Source: Streptococcus mitis (GTDB lineage Bacteria; Bacillota; Bacilli; Lactobacillales; Streptococcaceae). Taken from it: a stretch of DNA of 64,000 bases. The position numbers and the translations under genes were made by a program. The notes below the pieces were generated by a model. That model was not told where the DNA came from and did no database searches. It saw only the letters and a list, made by a program, of their open reading frames with translations. Position 1 is the stretch's first letter. The number at the start of each line of letters is the position of its first letter. Of the stretch, positions 1-9,488 are shown piece by piece. The stretch is taken from the NCBI RefSeq assembly GCF_013305725.1, contig NZ_CP047883.1, positions 2,022,959 to 2,086,958 of the forward strand, written 5' to 3'.

Positions 1-28
1 TCATATCTACTATTGGTTTATTTGACAC
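1..28 (-). CDS. dltA: D-alanine--poly(phosphoribitol) ligase DltA, first codons only
   Basis: Only the 5' end is in the window. A GTG codon at 26-28 follows the Shine-Dalgarno AAGGAG (plus-strand 39-44) by ten bases, and the nine visible codons read M-S-N-K-P-I-V-D-M. From memory this matches the start of streptococcal DltA, which charges the carrier protein DltC with D-alanine for teichoic acid D-alanylation. It lies 20 bp downstream of dltX on the same strand, the usual order of the dlt operon. The identity rests on very few residues plus context. Confidence 0.65.
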
Positions 29-48
29 AATAGGAATTCTCCTTCAAG

Positions 49-180
49 TTAAAATTCATTATAGATAAAGCCTCCTTGACCCTGGCCAAGATAGCTAAAG
101 AAGTAAAGCAGCCCTAGAAAGATAAGAAAATACAAGGCTGTCCGACCAAGAAAAAGGTATAATTCTTTTCTCTGTTTCAT
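49..180 (-). CDS. dltX: DltX, small membrane protein of the dlt operon
   Basis: This 43-residue protein begins MKQRKELYLFLGR, carries one hydrophobic segment (about residues 7-30), and ends in the conserved tail SYLGQGQGGFIYNEF. That length and tail are typical of DltX, the short protein encoded just before dltA and needed for D-alanylation of teichoic acids at the membrane. dltA starts 20 bp downstream. The ATG at 178-180 has no clear Shine-Dalgarno. Instead a five-codon frame (ATG at 195-197) ends in TGA overlapping this ATG as TGATG, so translation may be coupled. Confidence 0.85.
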   Translation of the reverse strand: MKQRKELYLFLGRTALYFLIFLGLLYFFSYLGQGQGGFIYNEF

Positions 181-249
181 CAAGAAAAACCATTCATTTC
201 CGTAATTTTTGTAAAATAAGATAAACTTTTACTATAGTATTTTTCTACC

Positions 250-279
250 ATTGTACCACTTTCTAGGGTAATTTTTCAA
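250..279 (-). promoter_or_regulatory. Predicted promoter of the dltXA... operon
   Basis: On the minus strand TTGAAA (279-274) is followed after 18 bases by TACAAT (255-250), pointing at dltX. It is the best sigma-A-like pair in the gap between dltX and glpF. It is a prediction only. Confidence 0.4.
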
Positions 280-349
280 TTGTTTGCCGTAGATTTTCAT
301 TATATTTAAGCTAATTTTAAAAATTATGCGGTTTTTCTATGTATATTTT

Positions 350-384
350 TAAAAAAGAGCCTGAGATTCTCATCTCAAGCCCTA
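350..384 (-). terminator. Rho-independent terminator after glpF
   Basis: Reading the minus strand, a stem of about ten pairs (GGCTTGAGAT with ATCTCAGGCT, loop GAGA) runs into a T tract. It sits about 20 bp after the glpF stop codon. Confidence 0.8.
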
Positions 385-405
385 TCAACATAATTGTTTT
401 CTAAA

Positions 406-1110
406 TTAGAAAAGTGAGAATACAAGAACAGCCAAGGCTGCACCGATAACAGGTCCCACAACAGGAATCCAGGCATAAGACCAGTCTCCGTCTCCCTTGT
501 TTGAAATTGGAAGGATACTGTGCATGATACGAGGTCCAAGGTCACGGGCTGGGTTCAAGGCATAGCCTGTTGTCCCACCTAGTGATAGACCGATACCGAC
601 AATCAAAGTCCCCACTGCGAAGGTTCCGATTCCTGCTTGAAGGTCATAAAGTCCCAAAGCAAAGATTGTCAATACCAATACAAAGGTGCCAAGGATTTCG
701 CTGATCAAGTTTGATACAGTATCTTTGATAGCTGGTCCTGTGCTGAAAGTAGCCAAAATATTTCCTGCATTTTCTTCTGCCTCATAATGCGGCTTGAATT
801 GCAACCAAACCAAAATCTGACCGAGCATAGCCCCTGCGAACTGAGCTAAGATATAAGGCAAAACGGAAGCCCAAGGTAAGTCACCTTTTAAAGCCACACC
901 AATTGTCACAGCTGGGTTTAAATGAGCTGGACTGAGTTTTCCAGATACAAAGACTGCAACCGCAACTGCAATTCCCCACCCCATAGTAATCACAATCCAA
1001 CCTGAGCTGTTGCTCTTGGTTTTTGGAAGAACCACACCTGCAACAACACCATTTCCTAGAAGAATCAGGATTAAAGTCCCTAGAAATTCTCCAAATAATT
1101 CATTCATCAT
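406..1110 (-). CDS. glpF: Glycerol uptake facilitator (aquaglyceroporin) GlpF
   Basis: The product is a channel that lets glycerol cross the membrane, feeding GlpK. The 234-residue protein has the six-helix MIP fold pattern with both NPA boxes, N65-P66-A67 (in HLNPAVTIG) and N186-P187-A188 followed by R189-D190, the glyceroporin signature. The start is taken at the tandem ATG-ATG at 1110, preceded by GGAG about nine bases upstream; a longer open frame to 1164 has no such site. It is the last gene of the glpK-glpO-glpF operon, about 70 bp after glpO, and a terminator follows. Expression probably comes from the cre-controlled promoter before glpK. Confidence 0.95.
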   Translation of the reverse strand: MMNELFGEFLGTLILILLGNGVVAGVVLPKTKSNSSGWIVITMGWGIAVAVAVFVSGKLSPAHLNPAVTIGVALKGDLPWASVLPYILAQFAGAMLGQILVWLQFKPHYEAEENAGNILATFSTGPAIKDTVSNLISEILGTFVLVLTIFALGLYDLQAGIGTFAVGTLIVGIGLSLGGTTGYALNPARDLGPRIMHSILPISNKGDGDWSYAWIPVVGPVIGAALAVLVFSLF

Positions 1111-1179
1111 CTTTCTGTCTCCATTAAAAAGAAGGGGCGGGCGGCAAGGAATGCTGCCCTCCACCTCTTTTATTTTTTC

Positions 1180-3006
1180 TTAATTTTTTAATTCTGCTAA
1201 ATCGTTGTTAGCGAGAGCCGCTTCGACATCCGCACGGTAGCCTGCTTTTTCTTCTTCTGACCAATCATAGAATCGTCCCATTTCATTCAAAACTGGCTCA
1301 ACGATGCTATCCAAGCTATCACGCATAAAGAGCATGTGGTTGGTACGACGAAGAAGGAAGTCAACTGGGCTAAGAGCCAACTCATTGCGCATTGCATAGT
1401 GAAGGGACAAAGTGTCTGCCAAGCTGAGTCCTGGTGCTTGTTCCAAACTATGAGCAAGAGCAAAGACCTTCGGTGCATTTGAACCGTAAAGATTTGCTAG
1501 GTAATGAGCTTCCTTGCTATCCAAACCACGTGACACTCCAAGTTGCGCAAAGGCTTCGATTTCTGAGTCCACATTTGCTGGGTTCAATTCCCCACCTGAA
1601 ACAGGGTAAGTCTTAGAATTGATGAGTTTAAAGCTACGGTCAAATTCTGCTTTGAGGATGTCAACCACGCGCTCCATAGCTCCTTCAGCCATCTTACGAT
1701 AGTCTGTGATTTTACCACCAGCAAGGGTCAAGAGACCATTATCATCTCGGTCCAAGCTAGAACCACGAGAAACTGCAGATGGGTCCAAATGTTTCTCAGA
1801 GGTACTGCTTTCAAGCTTGCTAACAGCAGCCTCAACATCTTCACGCGTTTTTTCTTTAGAGATATAAGATTCAACAGTCGCAATCAAGTTGTTAAAGCTT
1901 TCATCACTGATGGTTCCGTTATTTCCTCCATTGTAGTCAGAAGCGCTATTGCCTGCGATCAATGGACGAAGACCTGCCCAGCTACTTTCGATATCATCAA
2001 TGGTGATGTGAGCTTCTGGGAAGCGGTTGTTGACAATGCCAAGTAGGTAATCTACATCTTCCTGAGTCACTTTTGGATGTTCCAAATCACCTGTGTAGTC
2101 TGTATCCGTTGTACCAAAGTAAGTCTTGTTTTCACGTGGGAGAACAAAGACCATACGGCCGTCACCCAAACCTGTGTCAAAGTAAACTGGCTGTGAAACC
2201 TTGATCTTGCTTGAATCCACGACTAGGTGAACTCCCTTAGTTGGACGCATTTGTGAGAATTGGGTTCCCTTATTAGACAAATTGCGCACCTTGTCGCTCC
2301 AAGGACCTGTTGTGTTAATCACCAGACGGGCCTTGATTTCAAAGACTTGGTCTGTCAACAAATCACGAGCTACCACACCTGTAATCTTGCCACTTTCGTC
2401 AAAGAGGAAGCCTTCTGCCTTCACGTGGTTAGCAATGAGGGCACCGTCTTGGTTGGCACGTTTGATATTTTCAATCACGAGACGCGCATCGTTGTTACGG
2501 AAGTCAAGGTAAACCCCACCTCCTACCAAACCTTCTTTCTTCAAGTTTGGCTGGCGTTCCAAAACTTCTTCCTTGCTCAAAACCTTGTTAGCAGCTGGTG
2601 TGTTGTTAACTCCTGCCAAGAGGTCGTAAAGATCCATAGCTACTTTCAGACGGAAGAGGCTAAAGGTCGCTCCATCTTCATCGTAAACTGGCAAGAGCAT
2701 TGGGTCTGGTTTCGGAATGTGTGGAGCGATTTGTTGAACTACAGCACGTTCTGAAACTGTATCTGATACCACTTCTACATCAAATTGCTTAAGGTAACGA
2801 AGACCGCCGTGAACCAATTTTGTTGAACGGCTGGATGTTCCTTCTGCAAAGTCTTGCATTTCAATCAAACCAGTATCTAGACCACTAGCTGCCGCCTGCA
2901 AGGCTACACCAGCACCAGTGATTCCTCCACCGATAATCAAGAGGTCCAAGGTACGTTCCTGCATTTTTTGAATTGATAATTCACGTGTTTTCTTTGAAAA
3001 TTCCAT
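1180..3006 (-). CDS. glpO: Alpha-glycerophosphate oxidase GlpO (FAD)
   Basis: Oxidises glycerol-3-phosphate to dihydroxyacetone phosphate with oxygen, producing H2O2, as known for streptococcal GlpO. The 608-residue protein has the N-terminal dinucleotide-binding motif GGGITGAG (residues 26-33) and the FAD-dependent glycerol-3-phosphate dehydrogenase core. An extra segment of about 50 residues (around 355-405, polar, rich in S/E/N) interrupts the core; such an insert is typical of the lactic-acid-bacterial oxidase and is absent from respiratory GlpD. It lies between glpK and glpF in one operon. The gene may be called glpD in other annotations; the oxidase reading is inferred from the insert and lineage. 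Confidence 0.93.
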   Translation of the reverse strand: MEFSKKTRELSIQKMQERTLDLLIIGGGITGAGVALQAAASGLDTGLIEMQDFAEGTSSRSTKLVHGGLRYLKQFDVEVVSDTVSERAVVQQIAPHIPKPDPMLLPVYDEDGATFSLFRLKVAMDLYDLLAGVNNTPAANKVLSKEEVLERQPNLKKEGLVGGGVYLDFRNNDARLVIENIKRANQDGALIANHVKAEGFLFDESGKITGVVARDLLTDQVFEIKARLVINTTGPWSDKVRNLSNKGTQFSQMRPTKGVHLVVDSSKIKVSQPVYFDTGLGDGRMVFVLPRENKTYFGTTDTDYTGDLEHPKVTQEDVDYLLGIVNNRFPEAHITIDDIESSWAGLRPLIAGNSASDYNGGNNGTISDESFNNLIATVESYISKEKTREDVEAAVSKLESSTSEKHLDPSAVSRGSSLDRDDNGLLTLAGGKITDYRKMAEGAMERVVDILKAEFDRSFKLINSKTYPVSGGELNPANVDSEIEAFAQLGVSRGLDSKEAHYLANLYGSNAPKVFALAHSLEQAPGLSLADTLSLHYAMRNELALSPVDFLLRRTNHMLFMRDSLDSIVEPVLNEMGRFYDWSEEEKAGYRADVEAALANNDLAELKN

Positions 3007-3047
3007 ATTTACACACTTTCTAACTGAGTCGCTTTATTCTTCCAGTA

Positions 3048-4634
<1,587 letters not shown>

Positions 4635-4687
4635 TTATCAACTTTTTTTAATTTTTAAAAAAATGTGAGGAGATTGTGTAAATTTCA

Positions 4688-4718
4688 CAAAAAAGACCTG
4701 GAACAACCAAGCCTTTTA
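4688..4718 (-). terminator. Terminator after the Mga-like regulator
   Basis: On the minus strand AAAGGCTTGG and CCAGGTCTTT form a stem with two G-T pairs, followed by a run of T. It overlaps the last codon of the gene at 4716-6143. Confidence 0.7.
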
Positions 4719-6143
4719 AGTGAATAATAACTGACGAATCCCTGCCAAATCTTCCAAATCCAAGTCGTTTTTTAAATAATAAACTGGGGTCTGTTCCTTT
4801 TTATGAATCGGGTTATTGGTAACCAGCAAATCATAATGCCGAGTTCGGTCATAGGCTTCAATGGTGATAAAACGATTGTATTCCAAATACCGTTTTAAAA
4901 TGGCTGCCATCCTTGAAAAGACAAGAAAACCAGATGTCAAATCCAGACCAATCCGCATATGTTGACCACCATTTTCAGCCATATATTCGATTAACTGCAG
5001 CCATTCCCAGAGAATTTTCTTATCTAAATCTGTCCCCTGCTGAAAGGCCGGTAGAGCATGAAAAATCTCCTCTGCCGTTCCCCTAAAATCATGTTCCATC
5101 AGCAAATAAGGATGACGATTCTCTAACTGGTACTTGTAGCGATCCTGTAAAATATAGCCCTTATAGAGATAGACTTGAGCACAAAGCTGACTGAGTTCAT
5201 AGGTAACGTGATCCTCTGTATAATCACCCAGCAACTCCTCCTTCTTCATTTCTTGAATCAATTGCGTCAGTAAATCTGCCAACTGCCCTCCAAAACCAAG
5301 GATATATTCCATAGTATGAAGAGGAAGGATACGATGAGACAAGAGGAAAGAGAAGAATATCATCATCTCACCATCCTCAGTTCCTAGTGGAATATGTTGC
5401 CCAGCAAAAAAAGACGAGGCCTTTCTCAACAAACGAAGGTAGAAAATATTGTCAAAATACCCTCGCATTTTCTCTTCTATGACTTGAAACTGACAGGCAT
5501 TGACCCGAAGACGCTGTTGACTGATATGATCCCAGAGAACCAAATCCAATTTCTGCCCCGAAGACAAACTTGCACCGCAGATTTCTTCTAGTGTAGCAAT
5601 CTCCTGTTTTCTCTCTGGTTTCTGCATATGGCCTTCCCATTCCTGACTCGACCAGACCTTGCGGAAAAGACAGAAATAGAAATAGCGAATCTGATGCTCT
5701 GGACCTCGCCAACGTCCATTTTGAATAGATAAATCAAATTCTGACAAAATCTGATTTAAGCTAGCTAAGTGACGACCCAGCGTAGCCTCGCTAATCATCA
5801 ATTCTTGAGCCAGCTGATGGGCTAAAAACTGTTGGTGGTAGAGAAGATAGACCAAAATCTGATATTTAACAGCATTCTCCAAAAACAAGCTCCGAATATC
5901 TCTTCCCTTGGTAGTTGCACCGATCGATAGACGCAGATTTTCATCTTCTAAATGAATAGTCAGCTCTATGCCACTATCCAAAGCCTTGTCATTGAGCAGG
6001 GTGACATATTTGGTTAGGGTTGCTTTTGAAAATCCTGTTTCCTCCATTACAGCCTTGACAGTCGTCTGAGACTCTTGTGATAGAAAGGAAAGGATTGAAA
6101 ATTGACCAGATTCGGCCTTTTCCATCAAATCTCCTAAATACAT
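4716..6143 (-). CDS. Mga/PRD-type transcriptional regulator beside the glycerol operon
   Basis: The 475-residue protein has two N-terminal helix-turn-helix units (about residues 10-60 and 85-135), a long helical middle typical of PTS-regulation-like domains, and a C-terminal stretch resembling an EIIB-like fold. This is the architecture of the Mga/AtxA family of virulence and carbohydrate regulators. The target is unknown. It lies directly upstream of glpK on the same strand but behind its own terminator, so control of glpKOF is a guess from position. Two starts are plausible: ATG at 6143 after AAAGGGG, and ATG at 6125 after AGGAG; the longer one is given. Confidence 0.75.
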   Translation of the reverse strand: MYLGDLMEKAESGQFSILSFLSQESQTTVKAVMEETGFSKATLTKYVTLLNDKALDSGIELTIHLEDENLRLSIGATTKGRDIRSLFLENAVKYQILVYLLYHQQFLAHQLAQELMISEATLGRHLASLNQILSEFDLSIQNGRWRGPEHQIRYFYFCLFRKVWSSQEWEGHMQKPERKQEIATLEEICGASLSSGQKLDLVLWDHISQQRLRVNACQFQVIEEKMRGYFDNIFYLRLLRKASSFFAGQHIPLGTEDGEMMIFFSFLLSHRILPLHTMEYILGFGGQLADLLTQLIQEMKKEELLGDYTEDHVTYELSQLCAQVYLYKGYILQDRYKYQLENRHPYLLMEHDFRGTAEEIFHALPAFQQGTDLDKKILWEWLQLIEYMAENGGQHMRIGLDLTSGFLVFSRMAAILKRYLEYNRFITIEAYDRTRHYDLLVTNNPIHKKEQTPVYYLKNDLDLEDLAGIRQLLFT

Positions 6144-6291
6144 TTGTTACCCCTTTCATTTTCTACCTTAAGCATAGCATAAATCTTACAAATGCTGAAA
6201 TAATCTGTTTCTCTTTTTATTTTCATGCTGATTTCCTAGTCCATTATCCTAAAAATCAACAAACACACGGCTCCCCCTTTGGGCATTTTTA

Positions 6292-6300
6292 TGCTAAAAT
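6292..6300 (+). promoter_or_regulatory. Extended -10 promoter of hslO
   Basis: TG-C-TAAAAT (TG at 6292-6293, TAAAAT at 6295-6300) is an extended -10 element. Only seven bases separate it from the hslO ATG, so transcription should start at or next to the start codon. Confidence 0.6.
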
Positions 6301-6307
6301 AGTAGCT

Positions 6308-7180
6308 ATGGATAAAATTATTAAAACTATATCAGAAAGCGGAGCCTTTCGTGCTTTTGTCCTTGATAGCACAGAAACCGTCCGCACTGCTCAAGAAAAA
6401 CACCAAACCCAAGCTAGCTCAACTGTAGCGCTTGGTCGAACCCTTATCGCTAGCCAGATTCTCGCAGCCAATGAAAAAGGAAATACTAAACTAACAGTTA
6501 AAGTTCTTGGAACGAGCTCTCTAGGGGCCATTATCACGGTCGCAGATACCAAGGGGAACGTCAAAGGCTATGTTCAAAATCCTGGTGTTGACATCAAAAA
6601 AACTGCAACTGGTGAAGTGCTAGTCGGACCTTTTGTTGGCAATGGCCAATTCCTCGTTATCACAGACTACGGTACTGGAAATCCTTACAACTCTATGACT
6701 CCCCTTATCTCTGGAGAAATTGGTGAAGACCTTGCCTTTTACCTGACTGAAAGCCAACAAACACCTTCAGCAGTCGGCCTCAATGTCCTTTTGGACGAGG
6801 AAGACAAGGTCAAGGTTGCAGGCGGTTTCCTAGTCCAAGTCTTGCCGGGAGCCAAGGAAGAAGAGATTGCCCGTTTTGAGAAACGCATCCAAGAAATGCC
6901 AGCTATCTCGACCCTTCTCGAAAGTGAAGACCATATCGAAGCCCTCCTCAAGGCTATCTACGGGGACGAGGCCTACAAGCGTCTTTCTGAAGAAGAAATC
7001 CGTTTCCAATGTGACTGTAGCCATGAACGCTTTATGAACGCTCTTGCCAGCCTTCCAAGCTCAGACCTACAGGAAATGAAAGAGGAAGACCACGGAGCAG
7101 AAATCACTTGTCAATTCTGCCAAACTACTTACAACTTTGATGAAAACGACCTGGAGGAACTCATTCGTGACAAATCTTAA
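6308..7180 (+). CDS. hslO: Hsp33 redox-regulated chaperone HslO
   Basis: A cytoplasmic holdase activated by oxidative stress through a zinc-bound cysteine switch. The 290-residue protein has the N-terminal Hsp33 fold and a C-terminal CDC...CQFC zinc/disulfide motif (CDCSHERF about 40 residues before CQFC). The start [14 protein letters not shown] is the family start. The longer open frame back to 6077 has no ribosome-binding site and runs into the divergent regulator's 5' end. No Shine-Dalgarno precedes ATG 6308 and an extended -10 lies seven bases before it, so the mRNA is probably leaderless. dusB overlaps its last 14 bases. Useful in an H2O2-producing organism. Confidence 0.95.
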   Translation: MDKIIKTISESGAFRAFVLDSTETVRTAQEKHQTQASSTVALGRTLIASQILAANEKGNTKLTVKVLGTSSLGAIITVADTKGNVKGYVQNPGVDIKKTATGEVLVGPFVGNGQFLVITDYGTGNPYNSMTPLISGEIGEDLAFYLTESQQTPSAVGLNVLLDEEDKVKVAGGFLVQVLPGAKEEEIARFEKRIQEMPAISTLLESEDHIEALLKAIYGDEAYKRLSEEEIRFQCDCSHERFMNALASLPSSDLQEMKEEDHGAEITCQFCQTTYNFDENDLEELIRDKS

Positions 7181-8147
7181 TACACCTTTTATGATTGGCA
7201 ATGTTGAGATTCCCAATCGTACCGTTTTAGCACCCATGGCTGGTGTGACTAACTCAGCCTTTCGTACCATAGCAAAAGAGCTCGGAGCTGGACTCGTTGT
7301 CATGGAAATGGTTTCTGACAAGGGAATCCAATACAACAACGAAAAAACCCTGCACATGCTTCATATTGATGAAGGAGAAAACCCAGTTTCTATCCAACTT
7401 TTTGGAAGTGATGAAGACAGCCTAGCACGCGCAGCAGAATTCATCCAAGAAAACACTAAGACCGATATCGTGGATATCAACATGGGCTGTCCAGTTAACA
7501 AAATCGTGAAGAACGAAGCTGGTGCTATGTGGCTCAAGGATCCAGACAAGATTTACTCGATCATCAACAAGGTCCAATCTGTCCTTGATATCCCACTTAC
7601 TGTCAAAATGCGTACCGGCTGGGCGGATCCATCTCTGGCAGTAGAAAATGCCCTCGCTGCTGAAGCTGCGGGTGTTTCTGCCCTTGCTATGCATGGCCGT
7701 ACCCGCGAACAAATGTATACAGGTCATGCAGACCTTGAGACCCTTCACAAGGTCGCTCAAGCTTTGACCAAGATTCCATTCATCGCCAACGGTGATATCC
7801 GTACTGTCCAAGAAGCCAAACAGCGTATCGAAGAAGTTGGTGCTGACGCAGTCATGATTGGCCGCGCTGCCATGGGAAATCCTTACCTCTTCAACCAAAT
7901 CAATCATTACTTTGAAACAGGAGAAATCCTACCTGATTTGACCTTTGAAGATAAGATGAAAATCGCCTATGAACACTTGAAACGTTTGATTAACCTCAAA
8001 GGGGAAAACGTAGCCGTTCGTGAATTCCGCGGCCTCGCTCCTCACTACCTCCGGGGGACATCTGGCGCAGCCAAACTCCGTGGAGCTATTTCACAAGCTA
8101 GCACTCTGGCAGAGATTGAAGCCCTCTTGCAGTTGGATAAGGCTTAA
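7167..8147 (+). CDS. dusB: tRNA-dihydrouridine synthase (DusB family)
   Basis: An FMN-dependent TIM-barrel enzyme that reduces specific uridines in tRNA to dihydrouridine. The 326-residue protein shows the family motif [11 protein letters not shown] with the catalytic cysteine, the [10 protein letters not shown] segment and an FMN-binding region [18 protein letters not shown]. The start is GTG at 7167, nine bases after GGAGG at 7153-7157, which lies inside hslO. The genes overlap by 14 bp and are therefore translationally linked. A longer frame with ATG at 7137 ignores that site. A strong terminator follows. The exact Dus subclass is less certain. Confidence 0.92.
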   Translation: MTNLNTPFMIGNVEIPNRTVLAPMAGVTNSAFRTIAKELGAGLVVMEMVSDKGIQYNNEKTLHMLHIDEGENPVSIQLFGSDEDSLARAAEFIQENTKTDIVDINMGCPVNKIVKNEAGAMWLKDPDKIYSIINKVQSVLDIPLTVKMRTGWADPSLAVENALAAEAAGVSALAMHGRTREQMYTGHADLETLHKVAQALTKIPFIANGDIRTVQEAKQRIEEVGADAVMIGRAAMGNPYLFNQINHYFETGEILPDLTFEDKMKIAYEHLKRLINLKGENVAVREFRGLAPHYLRGTSGAAKLRGAISQASTLAEIEALLQLDKA

Positions 8148-8153
8148 AAGTTT

Positions 8154-8189
8154 AAAACCCGTAACTCTCTTAAAGGTTACGGGTTTTTG
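8154..8189. terminator. Bidirectional terminator between dusB and the lipoprotein gene
   Basis: AAAACCCGTAAC and GTTACGGGTTTT form a perfect 12-bp stem followed by T residues on the plus strand and a moderately T-rich stretch on the minus strand. It can end both dusB and the convergent gene at 8218-8901. Confidence 0.85.
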
Positions 8190-8217
8190 ATTGTAAAAAT
8201 TCAAATACTGAGGATTA

Positions 8218-8901
8218 TTATTGACTCAAAGCAACACTGGAAACCTTACCATCCGCTCCTGTTGTAATTTGGATGATTTTTCCTCCACCAATTTTGGCAT
8301 TATACTTACCATCATCAAGAGTATAAGAATAGCCTTTGATAGAGTAATTTTCTTTCTTTCCATCAGAAGATTCTACTGTAAATTGACCACCTGATGAAAC
8401 TGTGATGGTTTCGCCATTTGCTCCCTTCCAATTGCCCGCTGCAGCTGAGAAATCACCATCTACCATGGTTAAAACACCCTTGTAGCGTTTATTTTGCTCT
8501 GCTTGTTTGTCTTGAAGTTTGCGGTCAGTTGTAGGATCATAGCTTGATTGGTTAGATTGGGCTTGAGGAGCTTGTTGAGTTGAAGGAGTCTGAGCAGGAG
8601 TTTGTTGACTAGCCACTTCTTGACCTTGTCTTTGCTCTGGTGCAGGTGCCGCTTGTGATGGCGTTGCAGTTGCTGAAGATTGATCAGTAGACGCCTTAGC
8701 CTTTTCAGATGAAGCTGAACTTGAGGACTTCTGAGTCTTGCTTTCTTTGTTAGAAGAAGTTGCTTTAGAACTTGATGACTGGCTTGTCTTAGCAGAACTG
8801 CTTGCTTGAGTTGTTTCCTTTTTATTTCCACAAGCTCCTAATAGCAAGGTAGAAGCCAATACAGTTGCTGCCATCAATTTGATATAGGTTTTCTTTTTCA
8901 T
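8218..8901 (-). CDS. Serine-rich lipoprotein with a small C-terminal beta domain (DUF6287-like)
   Basis: The 227-residue protein starts with a lipoprotein signal (MKKKTYIKLM...LLLGAC, lipidated Cys24). A low-complexity linker rich in S, K, Q, A and P follows (about residues 26-120), then a folded C-terminal part of about 90 residues containing GDFSAAAGNWKGANGETITV and KGYSYTLDDGKYNAKIGGGK. That pattern resembles the streptococcal DUF6287 domain as I remember it; function unknown. It should be anchored on the outer face of the membrane. Its promoter (TTGACA-17-TACAAT) carries a perfect 14-bp palindrome between -35 and -10, so a repressor probably controls it. Transcription from an upstream com-box (9049-9056) could also reach it. 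Confidence 0.85.
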   Translation of the reverse strand: MKKKTYIKLMAATVLASTLLLGACGNKKETTQASSSAKTSQSSSSKATSSNKESKTQKSSSSASSEKAKASTDQSSATATPSQAAPAPEQRQGQEVASQQTPAQTPSTQQAPQAQSNQSSYDPTTDRKLQDKQAEQNKRYKGVLTMVDGDFSAAAGNWKGANGETITVSSGGQFTVESSDGKKENYSIKGYSYTLDDGKYNAKIGGGKIIQITTGADGKVSSVALSQ

Positions 8902-8955
8902 TTTTCTACTCCTTTGTAACGTTTTAGAAATATAAAGAAATCTTTTTGTAATATA

Positions 8956-8984
8956 ATTGTAACATTCAAATTTGAATATGTCAA
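8956..8984 (-). promoter_or_regulatory. Promoter with palindromic operator for the lipoprotein gene
   Basis: On the minus strand TTGACA (8984-8979), a 17-base spacer and TACAAT (8961-8956). The spacer contains the perfect palindrome ATTCAAATTTGAAT (8964-8977), a likely repressor site. The regulator is unknown. Confidence 0.7.
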
Positions 8985-8997
8985 CAATTTATCTAAA

Positions 8998-9030
8998 CTA
9001 TTTTAAAAATCTTAAATAATTTAGATACAT
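8998..9030 (-). CDS. Ten-codon ORF behind an orphan com-box
   Basis: ATG at 9030-9028 encodes M-Y-L-N-Y-L-R-F-L-K and stops at TAG. It is preceded by a strong ribosome-binding site (GGAGGAG, five bases from the ATG) and, about 18 bases further up, by an exact competence box. It may be a real short hydrophobic peptide, the remnant of a lost late competence gene, or a leader for the lipoprotein gene downstream. Nothing similar is known to me. Confidence 0.35.
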   Translation of the reverse strand: MYLNYLRFLK

Positions 9031-9048
9031 TTACTCCTCCTACTCTTC

Positions 9049-9056
9049 TATTCGTA
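9049..9056 (-). promoter_or_regulatory. Com-box (cin-box) TACGAATA
   Basis: The minus strand reads TACGAATA, the exact ComX (SigX) recognition element, with a T-rich stretch about 10-20 bases upstream as in known late competence promoters. The same octamer precedes comFA in this window. It points to the ten-codon ORF and then the lipoprotein gene. Confidence 0.6.
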
Positions 9057-9109
9057 ATAAAACAGAAAAACAGGAGATTTTCTTATTAAAAATTTGAATT
9101 CGTTTTTTG

Positions 9110-9147
9110 TGTAATCGCTTGCAACTTTAACTGCAAATAAATATAAT
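9110..9147 (+). promoter_or_regulatory. Promoter with overlapping cre-like site for the small membrane protein
   Basis: TTGCAA (9119-9124), a 17-base spacer and TATAAT (9142-9147) form a near-consensus promoter. TGTAATCGCTTGCA at 9110-9123 matches the cre consensus at about 13 of 14 positions and overlaps the -35, so CcpA repression by preferred sugars is likely. Confidence 0.65.
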
Positions 9148-9180
9148 AACATTGAAATAGAATATAGGAGGTGCACTCTT

Positions 9181-9411
9181 ATGCTAAATAAGTATTATAA
9201 GTATCTTCCTTGGTTGATTTTGGGAGCAATTGGCTCTTATCAATCAGCCGCTTACTATGCGCGAACTGCATTTGATGTGTTTTATCTGACTACAATCTTT
9301 TTGATTGTTTATATCGCTTTGTTATTTTTACATGAGAACTATCTCAAGTATCGATACAAAGACTTCTTTACTCACCTGTTGAGTAATTCTAAGAAAGATA
9401 GCCATCCCTAA
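9181..9411 (+). CDS. Small membrane protein of unknown function
   Basis: The 76-residue product has two hydrophobic segments (about residues 9-30 and 33-50), with a tyrosine-rich N-terminus and a basic polar tail. AGGAGG is well placed before ATG 9181, and a strong promoter with a cre-like site lies just upstream; together they support a real gene. It sits alone between a divergent lipoprotein gene and a convergent NAD cassette, and a terminator follows. I do not recognise a family. The regulation suggests expression when preferred sugars are exhausted. Confidence 0.7.
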   Translation: MLNKYYKYLPWLILGAIGSYQSAAYYARTAFDVFYLTTIFLIVYIALLFLHENYLKYRYKDFFTHLLSNSKKDSHP

Positions 9412-9452
9412 AAACAGTCGCAACAGCAAAACCATTTCATGATGGTACATAA

Positions 9453-9488
9453 AGAGGTCGGGAACTTTGTCCCGGCCTCGTTTTTTAT
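9453..9488. terminator. Terminator between the small membrane gene and the Nudix gene
   Basis: GAGGTCGGGA and TCCCGGCCTC pair into a ten-base stem followed by six T on the plus strand. It can also serve the convergent gene ending at 9485. Confidence 0.8.

Noticed and set aside
406..1164. Long start of glpF at 1164
   Set aside because: The extra 18 residues are not hydrophobic or conserved, and GGAG is placed for the ATG at 1110.
2260..2754. 164-codon plus-strand frame inside glpO
   Set aside because: It is fully antisense to a well-conserved enzyme and has no start signals.
6077..6307. N-terminal extension of hslO from 6077
   Set aside because: It would overlap the 5' end of the divergent regulator, has no ribosome-binding site, and the Hsp33 family starts at MDKII.
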